Notes: generated by a model not told the origin, from the letters alone. A DNA stretch of 64,000 bases from Candidatus Cloacimonadota bacterium (GCA_021736135.1 JAIPGO010000004.1:1-64000); one strand, 5' to 3'. Positions 1 through 8,403 are shown, counted from the stretch's first letter. Numbers and translations are program-made.

Positions 1-220
1 GCCCTCCCCGCGACCGGCGGGGCCGGTCGCGGGGAGGGGGGGACAACATCCTTTTCTACAAATAAATAAGTCCTACGGACTAAAATTTTCCCTGATTAAA
101 CTCTTAGATAAAAAGTTTGGTCAAATTTGATAATCCTGCTTAAAGCACAGCAGATGTGCACTTTTTTATCTTCGTTTTAATAATTTTGGTTATCATATAA
201 AGAGTTACATTGAATAGTCT
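1..220 (+). repeat. Dispersed repeat family B, copy B0 (cut by window start)
   Basis: Positions 1-42 form a very GC-rich hairpin (arms built on GCGACCGGC/GCCGGTCGC flanked by C and G runs). It is followed by the conserved family B tail: TCTACAAATAAATAAGTCC near 53-71, a TTAAAGCACAGCAGATGTGC block near 138-157, and AGAGTTACATTGAATAGTCT ending at 220. The same order is found at 21897-22125 and, reversed, at 62265-62470 and in part at 36283-36385. There is no reading frame inside. The left half lies outside the window. A family A fragment follows directly. Confidence 0.75.
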
Positions 221-221
221 C

Positions 222-286
222 ATACGAATATATCCCTTTCAGGGAAATGAAACTTCACAAAAGACGAGATTTTTAAAAATTTCCAA
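222..286 (-). repeat. Fragment of dispersed repeat family A (A0)
   Basis: About 65 bp matches the right end of the family A copy at 34210-34524, including ATATCCCTTTCAGGGAAATG, the AAACTTCACAA block and the AT-rich run after it. The CGGGGGGATGC-like terminus is missing. It abuts family B copy B0, so the two families meet here in a composite. Confidence 0.65.
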
Positions 287-295
287 TAAAACTGC

Positions 296-324
296 TTGAC
301 ATTTAAAACAAAAATGAATTTAAT
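296..324 (+). promoter_or_regulatory. Candidate sigma70-type promoter
   Basis: TTGACA at 296-301 and TTTAAT at 319-324 are separated by 17 bases. It would drive the small membrane protein at 457 with a leader of roughly 125 nt. Prediction from sequence only. Confidence 0.4.
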
Positions 325-456
325 TCGGACATTCTCGATATTTTGTCGTGTTCAACCATGAATTGTGTAGTTCTGGCAGTAAATTTTAATGAGCACAGAC
401 ATAAACGAAATTGGTTTTGCTAACCTGAAGGAATATTAATTATTAAGAGGGATACG

Positions 457-936
457 ATGAAAAAGCTTGGAGATCCAAAGCCTGTATTAGTTAGAGTCCT
501 GGCATTCTTTCTATTACCTTTCCCGGGAATGGGGGGAATAATTCTTTGGGCAATATTCATTCACCCAATTGATGACCAGCCGGTATTATTTATAGATGTA
601 TCATTACCCATTCTCATTCTGTGTTTCCTGCTCGAAATTGTACTTGTAATGGTTACTTTGCTTTTGATAGTAATAATCGGTAGCGGATATGGAGACAAAG
701 TTAATACATCACGAATGTCAACCCGTAAAGTACTTACTTTTACGTTCATTAATGGTATCGGCAATTTACTTTGGGTTAGTGGAATTATTATATTACTTGC
801 AATAGGAGAAGGAGGAAGACGTGGAAACTCTGAAAGTTTTAGCGGTGGATATATCCTTTTTACAGTTATAGCTCTTTTGGCCGGCTACTTTATAAAGAGA
901 GCAATCGGCAATGCTCCTTTTAAAAATGATCAGTAG
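457..936 (+). CDS. Small four-helix membrane protein, unknown function
   Basis: I do not recognise this 159-residue protein. Four hydrophobic stretches, at about residues 10-34, 46-74, 91-117 and 130-150, suggest a polytopic inner-membrane protein with short basic loops. The start is supported by AGAGGG six bases upstream of the ATG. It stands alone between repeats: a family A fragment lies upstream and a decayed group II intron downstream on the other strand. No catalytic or binding motif is visible. Some small YIP1-like or DUF membrane proteins have a similar shape, but I cannot assign one. Confidence 0.6.
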   Translation: MKKLGDPKPVLVRVLAFFLLPFPGMGGIILWAIFIHPIDDQPVLFIDVSLPILILCFLLEIVLVMVTLLLIVIIGSGYGDKVNTSRMSTRKVLTFTFINGIGNLLWVSGIIILLAIGEGGRRGNSESFSGGYILFTVIALLAGYFIKRAIGNAPFKNDQ

Positions 937-1186
937 TATACTTGAGTATCTGAATGTCGAAATTGAGGTTTAAAGATTCATGATAAGATCAACAAAAATC
1001 ATGAAGCACATTTACATCACTAAAGGTTGGTTATGTGCACCTTTTAAGGGCGTGGCGTGCATATATTAACGGCAATTTATTTATTTATAAAATTCTTTCA
1101 AAATATAATATTGGAGAAAAAATGGAAAAGAAGGTATCATGTTAAATTTATTTTGTGCAGTAGGATTTGATGAAGATATTCAGCCA

Positions 1187-1981
1187 GTAGAGTAGAGACA
1201 GGTTTCAAGTATTCTATTCACCTGTCCCCCTCATCAAACCGTGCATGCGGTTTTCCCGCCCACACCTTACCGACAAAGTTCGTTCCAAGCAGTCACAGTA
1301 TCATCAGCCGACCCTGCTTGAGAGGATTTATAGTCAGTAATACTCAACCAATCTCTCATAAGCATCCGGGCGAGCAAGCTTACAGTTTCGCTGACTCTTT
1401 CTATTTCCCGTTTGGCTTTGGAATATAACTTACGGTGAAAAGAACAAACTCTTTCTTCAGCCTTCATAGCTGATTTTGGTTTGTTTGTTAGATTTACATC
1501 AATCACAATGTTCTCCTTGTCTTGTAAATTTCTTTGAAGTAATGCCCCTTTGCTCCTGCTGCGTTGTGTTGCACAGCTATCATCACTACTACGAGCATCT
1601 CCGACTGCCTTTATGCCTGAGTTCCATTTCGTTTACACTTATAGGAAGCCATTAAGGTTGCCAACCTTAACATATAGGCTCTCTCACGTTCAGCATACCT
1701 CCTTTTGTAAACACGCCATCAGTCATAACTCCGACAGTATCTGATAGTGCACTTTTCTGTTTCTTCCAATTAGATTACAGGTTTCATCTTCTCTGACAGA
1801 CTCACCGATTGCAAGGTTTAACGAAGCTAAACCCGTTCGCTTGCGCTACGGCTTACTTACCGATTCAAAGAGCTTTGACTAATCCATTACCGGAATTAGC
1901 CATCTTTTTCACTTCCGGCTGAACAGAAAATTGACCGGACTGGACTTTCACCAACTGGAGGAACACCACTTCGTGACGCAC
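1187..1981 (-). mobile_element. Decayed group II intron with deleted reverse-transcriptase gene
   Basis: Read on the minus strand, the element starts at 1981 with GTGCGTCACGA, which fits the GUGYG start of bacterial group II introns. A domain I-like stretch follows (GTTCCTCCAGTTGGTGAAAGT near 1965-1945). Near the 3' end, a domain V-like hairpin around the GGGCGGGAAAACCGCATGCA block (about 1256-1235) is followed by a domain VI-like stem GACAGGT/ACCTGTC (about 1226-1197) and a terminal CTCTAC. The 3' boundary is either 1187 or 1192. The whole element is only about 0.8 kb against the usual 2-3 kb, because nearly all of the intron protein gene is gone. The 5' strand of domain V pairs poorly, so self-splicing is doubtful. 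Confidence 0.7.
1267..1506 (-). pseudogene. Remnant of group II intron-encoded reverse transcriptase (N-terminal end)
   Basis: This 79-codon frame lies inside the intron, where the intron-encoded protein normally begins. Residues 16-36 (KAEERVCSFHRKLYSKAKRE) match the N-terminal pattern of group II intron proteins (an xxQRKLYxKAKxE-type start). The expected continuation (RFYSLYDKVYR..., then the RT fingers and palm with YADD) is missing. About 40 unrelated codons follow and then the intron 3' structures. The simplest reading is an internal deletion of about 1.2-1.5 kb that removed the RT, maturase and endonuclease domains. The product should have no RT activity. Confidence 0.6.
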
Positions 1982-2059
1982 CAGAGCGCACAGGGAAAAA
2001 GATAATAATATGAAGAATTCGACTTTAAACAATAAAAAATTACACAACAAGAATAATGT

Positions 2060-2341
2060 TAGCTATTCTCTTTCTTCAAAACTCTGTGCCCTCTGTGCCT
2101 CTGTGGTAAAGATTCTTCTCTTATGTATTCCGAGTCACCAATCACGAATCACCAATCACGCTGAACGAAGTGAAGACCATTTTCGCACTTTCGCAATTTC
2201 ACCCCGTTTCCCTTCTCCCGCTTCCCTTCTCCCCTTCGCCCCTTCGTTTCCCTTCTCCCGTATTTCGAGTATCAGATCTCGTATCTCGTATTTCGATTTC
2301 CCGTCCACTGTTTACTATTCACTGTTCACTATTCACTACCC
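2060..2341. repeat. Low-complexity spacer of imperfect short repeats
   Basis: This stretch holds strings of near-identical short words: TCTGTGCCCTCTGTGCCTCT (about 2082-2101), repeats of ATCACGAATCACCA near 2137-2160, CTTCTCCCG/CCTTCTCCC repeats near 2210-2260, TCTCGTATCTCGTATTTCG near 2276-2296, and TTCACTATTCACT words near 2318-2338. Similar TTCACTGTTCACTATTC text recurs at about 8384-8402 and 21708-21725. Reading frames across it are low-complexity and I do not call them genes. Confidence 0.55.
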
Positions 2342-2608
2342 ATGCTCATAATCCTCAGTGATCTTCACTTTTCTGACGGTTCCACTTCTTCGAATGTGGT
2401 GAAGGAAGTTTTCTCGCAGGTTCTGTTTCCTGAAATCCTGCTTAGAGCCAATTCTGATCAAAGAAAAATTGAAGAAGTGCACCTGGTATTATCAGGTGAT
2501 ATCTTTGATATCGTACGCACGGATAAATGGCTGAAAATTGAGGAAGCTAAAAGACCATGGAATGGAGCTTTGGATCCCCAATATGGGTTAATAATGAACC
2601 TGAGGTAG
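2342..2608 (+). CDS. Calcineurin-like metallophosphoesterase, N-terminal fragment (frameshifted)
   Basis: This 88-codon frame holds the first two metal-binding motifs of the calcineurin-like phosphoesterase fold: D7-x-H9 in LSDLHF and G52-D53 in LSGDIFD. It runs into a stop at 2606-2608. The rest of the same protein continues in the -1 frame at about 2599 (next entry). Adding one C to the CC at about 2597-2598 would give a smooth join reading ...GLIMNPEVEIA... and restore a protein of about 442 residues. The frame is therefore probably broken by a one-base loss, either a sequencing/assembly error or a real mutation. The start ATG follows directly on the low-complexity spacer and no strong ribosome site is visible. 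Confidence 0.75.
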   Translation: MLIILSDLHFSDGSTSSNVVKEVFSQVLFPEILLRANSDQRKIEEVHLVLSGDIFDIVRTDKWLKIEEAKRPWNGALDPQYGLIMNLR

Positions 2609-3669
2609 AGATTGCCTGTAACCGGATTCTGGCGAATATTTTAGCTTTGCCTGCCTGTCAGGCATTTTTTGAGGAATTATTCATTCTCGCTGCTGCCATC
2701 CCGCACATTCCGGTAAAAGTGACATACGTAACCGGTAATCACGATAGAGCCATCAATAATTACGCTTCTCTGCAGCAAAGGATCAGGAAACAGTTTAAAA
2801 GCATTGACCTGAAAATATGCAATTACCTGCATCTGAATAAATATTCGCTATTATGCCGACATGGTCACGAATGGGATGATACCTGCTTTGGTTACGAATT
2901 TGCCAGGAAAGTGCTTGATCTTTCCATGAAGGGCAGATTTGACCCGGCATGTTATAAGGTGCAGAATATCGGGGAAGTTATAACTGCTGAAATTATGGGT
3001 GGCATTATTTACCGCCTGAATAACACTTTTCAATGGCAGGGCAGATATGATGAGCTTATCAATCACATTAAAGATATCAATAACGTCCGCCCTGCCCTTT
3101 CTGCTATCAATTGCCTGTTTTGGTCAACCTCGGAGGAATTTAATAATGAACAGAAAAATGATATTACAGAAGCTCTGTGGAAATCTCTGGAAGTCTTTCT
3201 GAATACGAGCCTGGCGCAGATGTGGATTAAGCTATATATTGATCTGCCTTTACCGGGAAAAATCAGTAAAAGTTTTCTGCTTTTAAATAATCTGCTGAAG
3301 GATGATAATTTTGATTCGCTTCATAAAGTATTAGAGATAATCAAAGCTGCCGGTAAATATTTTAAAACACCGGCGGATATTTATCTCAAGGGTGCTATGG
3401 CAGATTTTGCCAGATATCCGAAAGTGAGATTCGTTATTTATGGTCACACGCACCAGGCTAAAGACGTGATCATCGAAAATAAAAAAGAAAAAGGTTCATA
3501 TAGATACATCAACACCGGTACGTATCTTCCTCAGATCGAGGAAGCAAAAGTCAATGGTTTCGGTATTTCTAAAAGAATGACTATTACCTTTATATATAGC
3601 AAAAAAGAGAATGGCAGCTCTAAGGGGGAAATCTATATCGCTGGAATTCTGGAATTGTTTGAAAGATAG
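2557..3669 (+). CDS. Calcineurin-like metallophosphoesterase, C-terminal fragment (frameshifted)
   Basis: This frame carries the remaining phosphoesterase motifs: GNHD (about 2734-2745), a conserved histidine in CRHGHEW (about 2858-2878) and GHTH near 3441-3452. With the preceding fragment, all metal ligands of a dinuclear metallophosphoesterase are present. The long insert between the GNHD/GHEW part and GHTH is helical and typical of larger UDP-2,3-diacylglucosamine-hydrolase-like or predicted cytosolic phosphoesterases. The in-frame ATG at 2557 lies upstream of the break and is probably not a true start; homology should start near 2599. The substrate is unknown. No signal peptide is seen, so a cytoplasmic enzyme is likely if the gene is intact. 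Confidence 0.8.
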   Translation: MEWSFGSPIWVNNEPEVEIACNRILANILALPACQAFFEELFILAAAIPHIPVKVTYVTGNHDRAINNYASLQQRIRKQFKSIDLKICNYLHLNKYSLLCRHGHEWDDTCFGYEFARKVLDLSMKGRFDPACYKVQNIGEVITAEIMGGIIYRLNNTFQWQGRYDELINHIKDINNVRPALSAINCLFWSTSEEFNNEQKNDITEALWKSLEVFLNTSLAQMWIKLYIDLPLPGKISKSFLLLNNLLKDDNFDSLHKVLEIIKAAGKYFKTPADIYLKGAMADFARYPKVRFVIYGHTHQAKDVIIENKKEKGSYRYINTGTYLPQIEEAKVNGFGISKRMTITFIYSKKENGSSKGEIYIAGILELFER

Positions 3670-3964
3670 TGAACGGTGACGATTGAGCTTCACTCAGTGA
3701 TGGAAGACCAGGATTAATGAAAGATGAATACAAGGCATCTCTGCCCTGATTTTATAATAGAAAAACATTTTTTAGTGAAAATTGACTCTACTGAAACCTT
3801 GCCTTGCGTGCTTGCTGTTGAACATTCTCATTGCAGGGGAAAATGAGTAAAATGATAAAAGTCTTTACAAGTAAAAGAGAAAAACATTTTTTTAGAATCA
3901 AAGTATATTGGCGAAAAAAGTAAAAGAAAAAAGTTGTTTTTAAATTATTAAAAAAGGAGAAGAC

Positions 3965-4783
3965 ATGGAAAAACATCCCTATCAAAGAGTAGGCGTTTAT
4001 GTGGATGTTTCCAATATTGCCCAGAATGGCGGATATGGCATGCTGTATGACGTGCTGCGTCGTTTTGCCTGCCGTAACAATGGTGTTGCCGTGCGGCTGA
4101 ATGCTTACGTGGCTTATGATGAGACCCAGGCAAAAACCAATATTGATTACCGTCAGAAATCATTAAGTTTTCATTCGGTTTTGCGTGATTTTGGCTTTAA
4201 GGTAATAGTCAAGACGGTGAAATGGTTTGTGGATGAAAGCGGTAACAGATATGGCAAGGCAAATGCCGACCTGGATATGGCAGTGGATGCGCTGCTGCAG
4301 TCGGAGCGGCTGGACAGCGTGTTTCTGGTTACCGGAGATGGAGATTTTGTGCAGGTGGTGCGGGCTTTGCAGAATAAAGGCTGCCGCGTGGAAGCGCTTG
4401 CCTTCAAGAATGTGGCGCATTCGCTGCGTAATGAAACGGATATGTTCACATCCGGCTATCTGGTACCGGGTTTACTGCCCGTGATGGATAAAGATAATGA
4501 AAACCGCATAGAACGCGGCATCTGTTATTCATATTATCCGGATAAGAAATTCGGTTTTTTACGTTTTATGAATAAGCTGGATGGTCATCTCTGGGTAACG
4601 GATTCACGCAAAGAGGAATCACCCTACGAGACGGCATTTGTGCATGCTTCGCAGTTCCCGGCGGAAATTGACTGGCATTCATTGCCCAGCCGCGACTATA
4701 TATTTGAATTTGAGTTACGCTGGATCATGGACAAAAAAGGCTGGCAGGCAGAAAATCTGAAACTTATCCATTCTTATAAATAA
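3965..4783 (+). CDS. NYN-domain (LabA/DUF88-like) ribonuclease with C-terminal cold-shock-like domain
   Basis: The 272-residue product has an N-terminal NYN/PIN-like nuclease domain (about residues 8-160). The acidic and polar positions expected of the active site are visible: D14 and N17 in VYVDVSNI, D102 and D104 in ANADLDMAVD, and D125 and D127 in VTGDGDF. Residues about 184-272 resemble a small beta-barrel nucleic-acid-binding domain (FGFLRFM and AFVHASQF, similar to the RNP motifs of cold-shock domains). Proteins of this family are thought to cleave RNA. The ATG follows AAGGAGAAGAC. It is the first gene of a tight five-gene run, and its stop overlaps the next start (TAATG). Confidence 0.85.
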   Translation: MEKHPYQRVGVYVDVSNIAQNGGYGMLYDVLRRFACRNNGVAVRLNAYVAYDETQAKTNIDYRQKSLSFHSVLRDFGFKVIVKTVKWFVDESGNRYGKANADLDMAVDALLQSERLDSVFLVTGDGDFVQVVRALQNKGCRVEALAFKNVAHSLRNETDMFTSGYLVPGLLPVMDKDNENRIERGICYSYYPDKKFGFLRFMNKLDGHLWVTDSRKEESPYETAFVHASQFPAEIDWHSLPSRDYIFEFELRWIMDKKGWQAENLKLIHSYK

Positions 4784-5682
4784 TGCGCAATATTCAGTCG
4801 ATCATTGATATTGGCACGAATAACGTCCAGCTCCTGATCGCAGATATAACATTAGATGGCCTTACTATCCTGAAAAGGGACAGCAGGATCTCTGCCTTAG
4901 CTGAAAACATGAAATATAATCTGCTTTCCGGTGAAGGTATTTTGAGAACTTTCGGCATCATTGAGGAATTCGTAACCATTTCCCGCCAGTATAACTGTGA
5001 AATACATCTGATTGCCACCAGTGCGGCACGGGAGGCAAAAAATATTGAAGTGCTCAGGAATCTACTCCGGGATAAGTTTGCACTAAAATTACAGATCATC
5101 AGTGGTGAAGAAGAAGCGCGGTTAAACGGACTGGCAAATATAAATGAATTTAAAGCAACATCATTACTTCTTTTTGATATCGGTGGCGGAAGCACCGAAT
5201 TTACTTTTATCAGGAGTAATGAGATCATTCGCACGGAAAGCATTAAACTGGGCATCAGGCGGCTGCATAATCAGTTTGGAGACAATACCTGGCAGGAAAC
5301 AGAGCATATTAAAAATAAATTGCAGGTTCTGAAAATTAAGATTGATAATGATACCGTGCTGGCGGGTATTGGGGGAACTGTTACTTCGCTGGGTGCAATG
5401 CTGCAGGATATGAAGGTATATGATGAAACCCTGGTTCAGGGATTTAAAATATGGAATGCCGATATTGATGGAATTTACAATAAAATCCTGACTATGTCAG
5501 ATGAACAGGTTCCGCTACTGATTCCTTTCAATCCTCTAACCCGGCCATTGCTGCTGACAGGTATCATTATTGTGCGTGAAATTATTGCCCATTTTAAGGG
5601 CTGCTGTTTTTTTGTCTCTGATCGGACATGGCAGTTGGGAGTACTGGAAGAAATCCGAAGCGGGAGATGGAATAATGTGTGA
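4783..5682 (+). CDS. Ppx/GppA-family phosphatase
   Basis: At 299 residues this is the size of the short Ppx/GppA proteins, which have two ASKHA-fold lobes and lack the C-terminal HD part. Visible motifs are the phosphate-1 loop DIGTNNVQLL (9-18), the catalytic-glutamate region ISGEEEARL (106-114), the phosphate-2 loop FDIGGGSTEF (131-140) and AGIGGTVTSLGA near 189. Family members hydrolyse inorganic polyphosphate or convert pppGpp to ppGpp; the sequence does not say which. The start overlaps the NYN gene by one base, and the end overlaps the DAHP synthase gene by eight bases, so translational coupling is likely. Confidence 0.9.
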   Translation: MRNIQSIIDIGTNNVQLLIADITLDGLTILKRDSRISALAENMKYNLLSGEGILRTFGIIEEFVTISRQYNCEIHLIATSAAREAKNIEVLRNLLRDKFALKLQIISGEEEARLNGLANINEFKATSLLLFDIGGGSTEFTFIRSNEIIRTESIKLGIRRLHNQFGDNTWQETEHIKNKLQVLKIKIDNDTVLAGIGGTVTSLGAMLQDMKVYDETLVQGFKIWNADIDGIYNKILTMSDEQVPLLIPFNPLTRPLLLTGIIIVREIIAHFKGCCFFVSDRTWQLGVLEEIRSGRWNNV

Positions 5683-6484
5683 ATTTAAAAAAAGTAGAGT
5701 CATTAGCATTGGTGAACACAAAATCGGCGGGGATAATTTTACCGTTATAGCCGGACCCTGCACCATTGAAAATTACCAGGACTTGAAGACTATCGCCCTG
5801 CAATTAAAGAAACTGGGTATCGCTTTCTTTCGAGGAGGTGCCTTTAAGATGCGCACTTCACCGCATTCCTTTCCCGGACTGGGTAAAGAAGGTCTGGAGA
5901 TTATAAAAAAAGTAGCTGATGAAACCGGAATGCTTTCCGTATCCGAGATTATTTCACCGGAAGACGTGGAACTGCTCACGGAGTATGTTGACATCATCCA
6001 GGTGGGTACCCGCAGTATGCATAATTACCCTTTACTGAGTAAACTGGGAAAAGTAAAGAATCCCATCATCCTGAAGCGCGGTATGAGCAGCACGTATGAA
6101 GAATGGCTGTTAGCTGCTGAGCACATCAGCAGCGGTGGAAATGAGAATATTATTCTCTGTGAACGAGGCATCAGGACTTTTGATTATACTTATACCCGTA
6201 ATTCTCTGGACATCTCGGCGGTGCCGGTTATGAAGCAGTTAACTGATTACCCGATCATTATTGACCCTTCTCACAGCGGTGGCAGGCGCGACCTTGTGCG
6301 ACCTCTTGCCTGGGCAGGTGCTGCTGCCGGAGCTGACGGACTCTTACTGGAAACTCATTTCTGCCCCGATGAAACCGTATGTGACAGTCAACAGACTGTT
6401 GATCTGCAGGAACTGGAGCTGATTCTGGCGCAACTTCCTCAACTTGCTGCCTTATGGAATAAAAAAATACCGGAGAATATATGA
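5675..6484 (+). CDS. aroF: 3-deoxy-7-phosphoheptulonate (DAHP) synthase, AroA-I-beta type
   Basis: This 269-residue enzyme condenses phosphoenolpyruvate and erythrose 4-phosphate in the first step of aromatic amino acid synthesis. Motifs typical of the short (beta) class are clear: AGPCTIEN near 20-27, FRGGAFKMRTSPHSFPGLG, VGTRSMHNYPLL, ILKRGMSSTYEEWLLAAE, LCERGIRTFDYTYTRNSLD and IDPSHSGGRRD, giving the Cys, His, Glu and Asp metal ligands. KMRTS replaces the commoner KPRTS. No ACT or chorismate mutase domain is fused, so feedback control is not obvious. I chose the ATG at 5675, which matches the usual family start and overlaps the upstream stop; an earlier in-frame ATG at 5570 would extend it into the ppx coding region. 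Confidence 0.92.
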   Translation: MCEFKKSRVISIGEHKIGGDNFTVIAGPCTIENYQDLKTIALQLKKLGIAFFRGGAFKMRTSPHSFPGLGKEGLEIIKKVADETGMLSVSEIISPEDVELLTEYVDIIQVGTRSMHNYPLLSKLGKVKNPIILKRGMSSTYEEWLLAAEHISSGGNENIILCERGIRTFDYTYTRNSLDISAVPVMKQLTDYPIIIDPSHSGGRRDLVRPLAWAGAAAGADGLLLETHFCPDETVCDSQQTVDLQELELILAQLPQLAALWNKKIPENI

Positions 6485-7086
6485 AAAAAATTATCTTGAT
6501 AATAATGGTCATAATGTTGACGGGGACAAACCTGCTGGCAGGTCCCTTGCGTCTGAAACTGGGAATCACTGATTATAATGCCAAATTGAAAAACCTGAAC
6601 TTCAAATCAGGCATTTACAGGCTGCATGGCAGATTCGATATGCTGAATCTTTCTTCCCGCTTAGGTTTAGGAACCAACCTGAACCTGACATATAAAAGCG
6701 ATAACAATCAAATGGACTACATTAATCAGTATGATTTTTATCTGCATAATTTTGACAGCAAATATGATAAAAAATCATATATGATGTATGGCCTTCTGGC
6801 GGGAATGCGCGTTACCAAGCTAAAAATTGTTAACGATGCTTACGTAGGCAAGGCAACCTTTACATTTTCCCGCTTCTTCTGCGGTATGCTGATCTCTCGA
6901 AATTACTGGGGTACTGAATTAACCGCCTCGCTAAACCAGGATAACGACTGGAAATTTGAAATTGCCACCAAATACCAGTATCGTGACACATATTACCTGG
7001 AATTGGCATACAGCTCGCAAGGAGTAGTCCGCGAACTGGATGATGAAATAAGCCTGACCTTCGGTATAGAAATATTTAAGCCGTGA
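6481..7086 (+). CDS. Exported beta-rich protein, unknown function
   Basis: The 201-residue product starts with a clear signal peptide (about 1-20, ending LTGTNLLAG). Alternating polar and hydrophobic stretches rich in Tyr, Asn and Lys follow, and the protein ends in a pattern like an outer-membrane beta-strand (ISLTFGIEIFKP). A small outer-membrane beta-barrel is plausible, but I do not recognise the family. GGAG sits five bases before the ATG. The start overlaps the DAHP synthase stop (ATGA) and its stop overlaps the next GTG start, so it belongs to the 3965-8120 operon. Confidence 0.7.
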   Translation: MKKIILIIMVIMLTGTNLLAGPLRLKLGITDYNAKLKNLNFKSGIYRLHGRFDMLNLSSRLGLGTNLNLTYKSDNNQMDYINQYDFYLHNFDSKYDKKSYMMYGLLAGMRVTKLKIVNDAYVGKATFTFSRFFCGMLISRNYWGTELTASLNQDNDWKFEIATKYQYRDTYYLELAYSSQGVVRELDDEISLTFGIEIFKP

Positions 7087-8120
7087 ACAGTTCTCCCCGG
7101 GAAATAGTTCAAAAAACACTGCAATTCCATTACCCGGAACGTATCGCAAGGGATCTCTGGTTGTTACCTGTGGCTGCTCAACAATATCCTGAAACTGTGA
7201 AATGGCTGCAGGAAAAATATCCTTCAGATTTCACAGGCAGCGGTTATTACTATCCACCTTCCAGCCAGGTTAAAGGTGACCCTCATAAAAAAGGCTTTTT
7301 CCGTGATGAATGGGGATGCGAATTCCTTAATCTGCAGGAAGGCATCATTGGCGAAGTAAAACACCCCCTGATTTCCGATATTGCTGACTGGGAAAAAGTA
7401 TCTCCACCCTATGAACAATTGCCTGAAGGAAATGAACTGCAAAGAGCTTATGACATTATTACCCGTAATTATGATAAGACTGATAATTTTATGATGGCAA
7501 ACATCTGTCCCCGACCCTGGGAACGCTACCAGTTTCTGCGCGGTTCGCAAAATTCCTATCTTGACCTGCTCTTTCCCCAGCAGGGCTTTGAAAAGTTATT
7601 AAAAAGGATCAACGATTTTTATCTGAGAGAACTGGAGATATGGGTTAAAGCGAAAGTTGATGGCATAAGTTTTATGGACGACTGGGGTGCGCAATCAACA
7701 CTACTGATCTCACCGGAAATGTGGAGACATTATTTTAAGCCCATTTACCGGCAATATTGCCAGATGGCAAAAGCGAAAGGTAAATTCGTCTTTATGCACT
7801 CCGACGGCTATATTCAGGATATTCTGCCGGATTTAGTGGAAATTGGTGTGGATGCGGTTAATTCGCAGTTATTCTGCATGGATATTGACGAAATTGCCCA
7901 AAGTGTGAAAGGAAAAGTTACTTTCTGGGGTGAAATTGACCGTCAGCACATTTTACCTGATCCCGATCCAGAAGCCGGATGCCAGGCAGTACGTCTGCTT
8001 GCAGAAAAACTCCTGCTTCCCGAAGGTGGCATCATAGCCCAACTGGAGTTCGGTGCGGGTGCTAACCCCGAAACCGTGAAAGCAGTATATAAGGAATGGG
8101 AAAAATATAATAATCATTAA
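7083..8120 (+). CDS. Uroporphyrinogen decarboxylase (UroD)-like protein
   Basis: The 345-residue product matches the UroD/methyltransferase TIM-barrel superfamily in length and in segments such as MDDWGAQSTLLISPEMWRHY, FMHSDGYIQDILPDLVEIGVD and VTFWGEIDRQHILP near the middle and C-terminus. Many such proteins in anaerobes are not haem enzymes but corrinoid-dependent methyltransferases or uncharacterised relatives. No other haem genes are nearby, so I leave it unnamed. Translation appears to start at GTG 7083 and overlaps the upstream stop without a strong ribosome site, suggesting coupling. It is the last gene of the operon. Confidence 0.8.
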   Translation: MNSSPREIVQKTLQFHYPERIARDLWLLPVAAQQYPETVKWLQEKYPSDFTGSGYYYPPSSQVKGDPHKKGFFRDEWGCEFLNLQEGIIGEVKHPLISDIADWEKVSPPYEQLPEGNELQRAYDIITRNYDKTDNFMMANICPRPWERYQFLRGSQNSYLDLLFPQQGFEKLLKRINDFYLRELEIWVKAKVDGISFMDDWGAQSTLLISPEMWRHYFKPIYRQYCQMAKAKGKFVFMHSDGYIQDILPDLVEIGVDAVNSQLFCMDIDEIAQSVKGKVTFWGEIDRQHILPDPDPEAGCQAVRLLAEKLLLPEGGIIAQLEFGAGANPETVKAVYKEWEKYNNH

Positions 8121-8180
8121 TCGGATTTAGCAGATAACAAACCTGCGTATATCCCTCAGACTAGTATATCCATACCAGCT

Positions 8181-8357
8181 TTGAAATGACTTCATGGCTG
8201 CGTACCCACCCCGATACATCGCGGGGCAGCTCTGATTTAAAATCCAGACCAGGGATGGTCTGGAAACGATGACTGGGAAATACTTCAAAATTTACATTGC
8301 ACTTATCAGCTTGAGATGATTCCACGGCTGGGTACCCACCCCGATACATCGGGGCAG
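8181..8357. repeat. Two copies of a 47-49 bp intergenic repeat
   Basis: Copies at 8181-8229 and 8311-8357 share the word GTACCCACCCCGATACATCG and its flanks. Between them, near 8242-8265, lies CCAGACCAGGGATGGTCTGG. A related ATCCAGACCTGGATGGTCTG string recurs at about 29397-29416, and CCCGATACATCGAGAT recurs near 53340. No gene is present between 8121 and 8403. Confidence 0.5.
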
Positions 8358-8403
8358 GTACCCAGGCTGAGAGATATTGTCACAGTTCACTGTTCACTAT
8401 TCC

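Noticed and set aside
1187-1981. Retron or diversity-generating element
   Set aside because: No template/variable repeat pair or msr/msd-like structure was seen. The 5' GTGCG and the domain V/VI-like stems fit a group II intron better.
2010-2351. Open frames of 63-113 codons across the low-complexity spacer
   Set aside because: Composition follows the simple repeats (Ser/Pro/Phe strings), several frames are open at once, and there is no ribosome site.
2557-2608. Programmed -1 frameshift in the metallophosphoesterase
   Set aside because: No X-XXY-YYZ slippery heptamer or following stem was seen where the frames overlap; a missing C is simpler.
5570-5674. Longer N-terminus for DAHP synthase
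   Set aside because: The extra 35 codons overlap the Ppx/GppA gene and are absent from the family; the ATG at 5675 fits.
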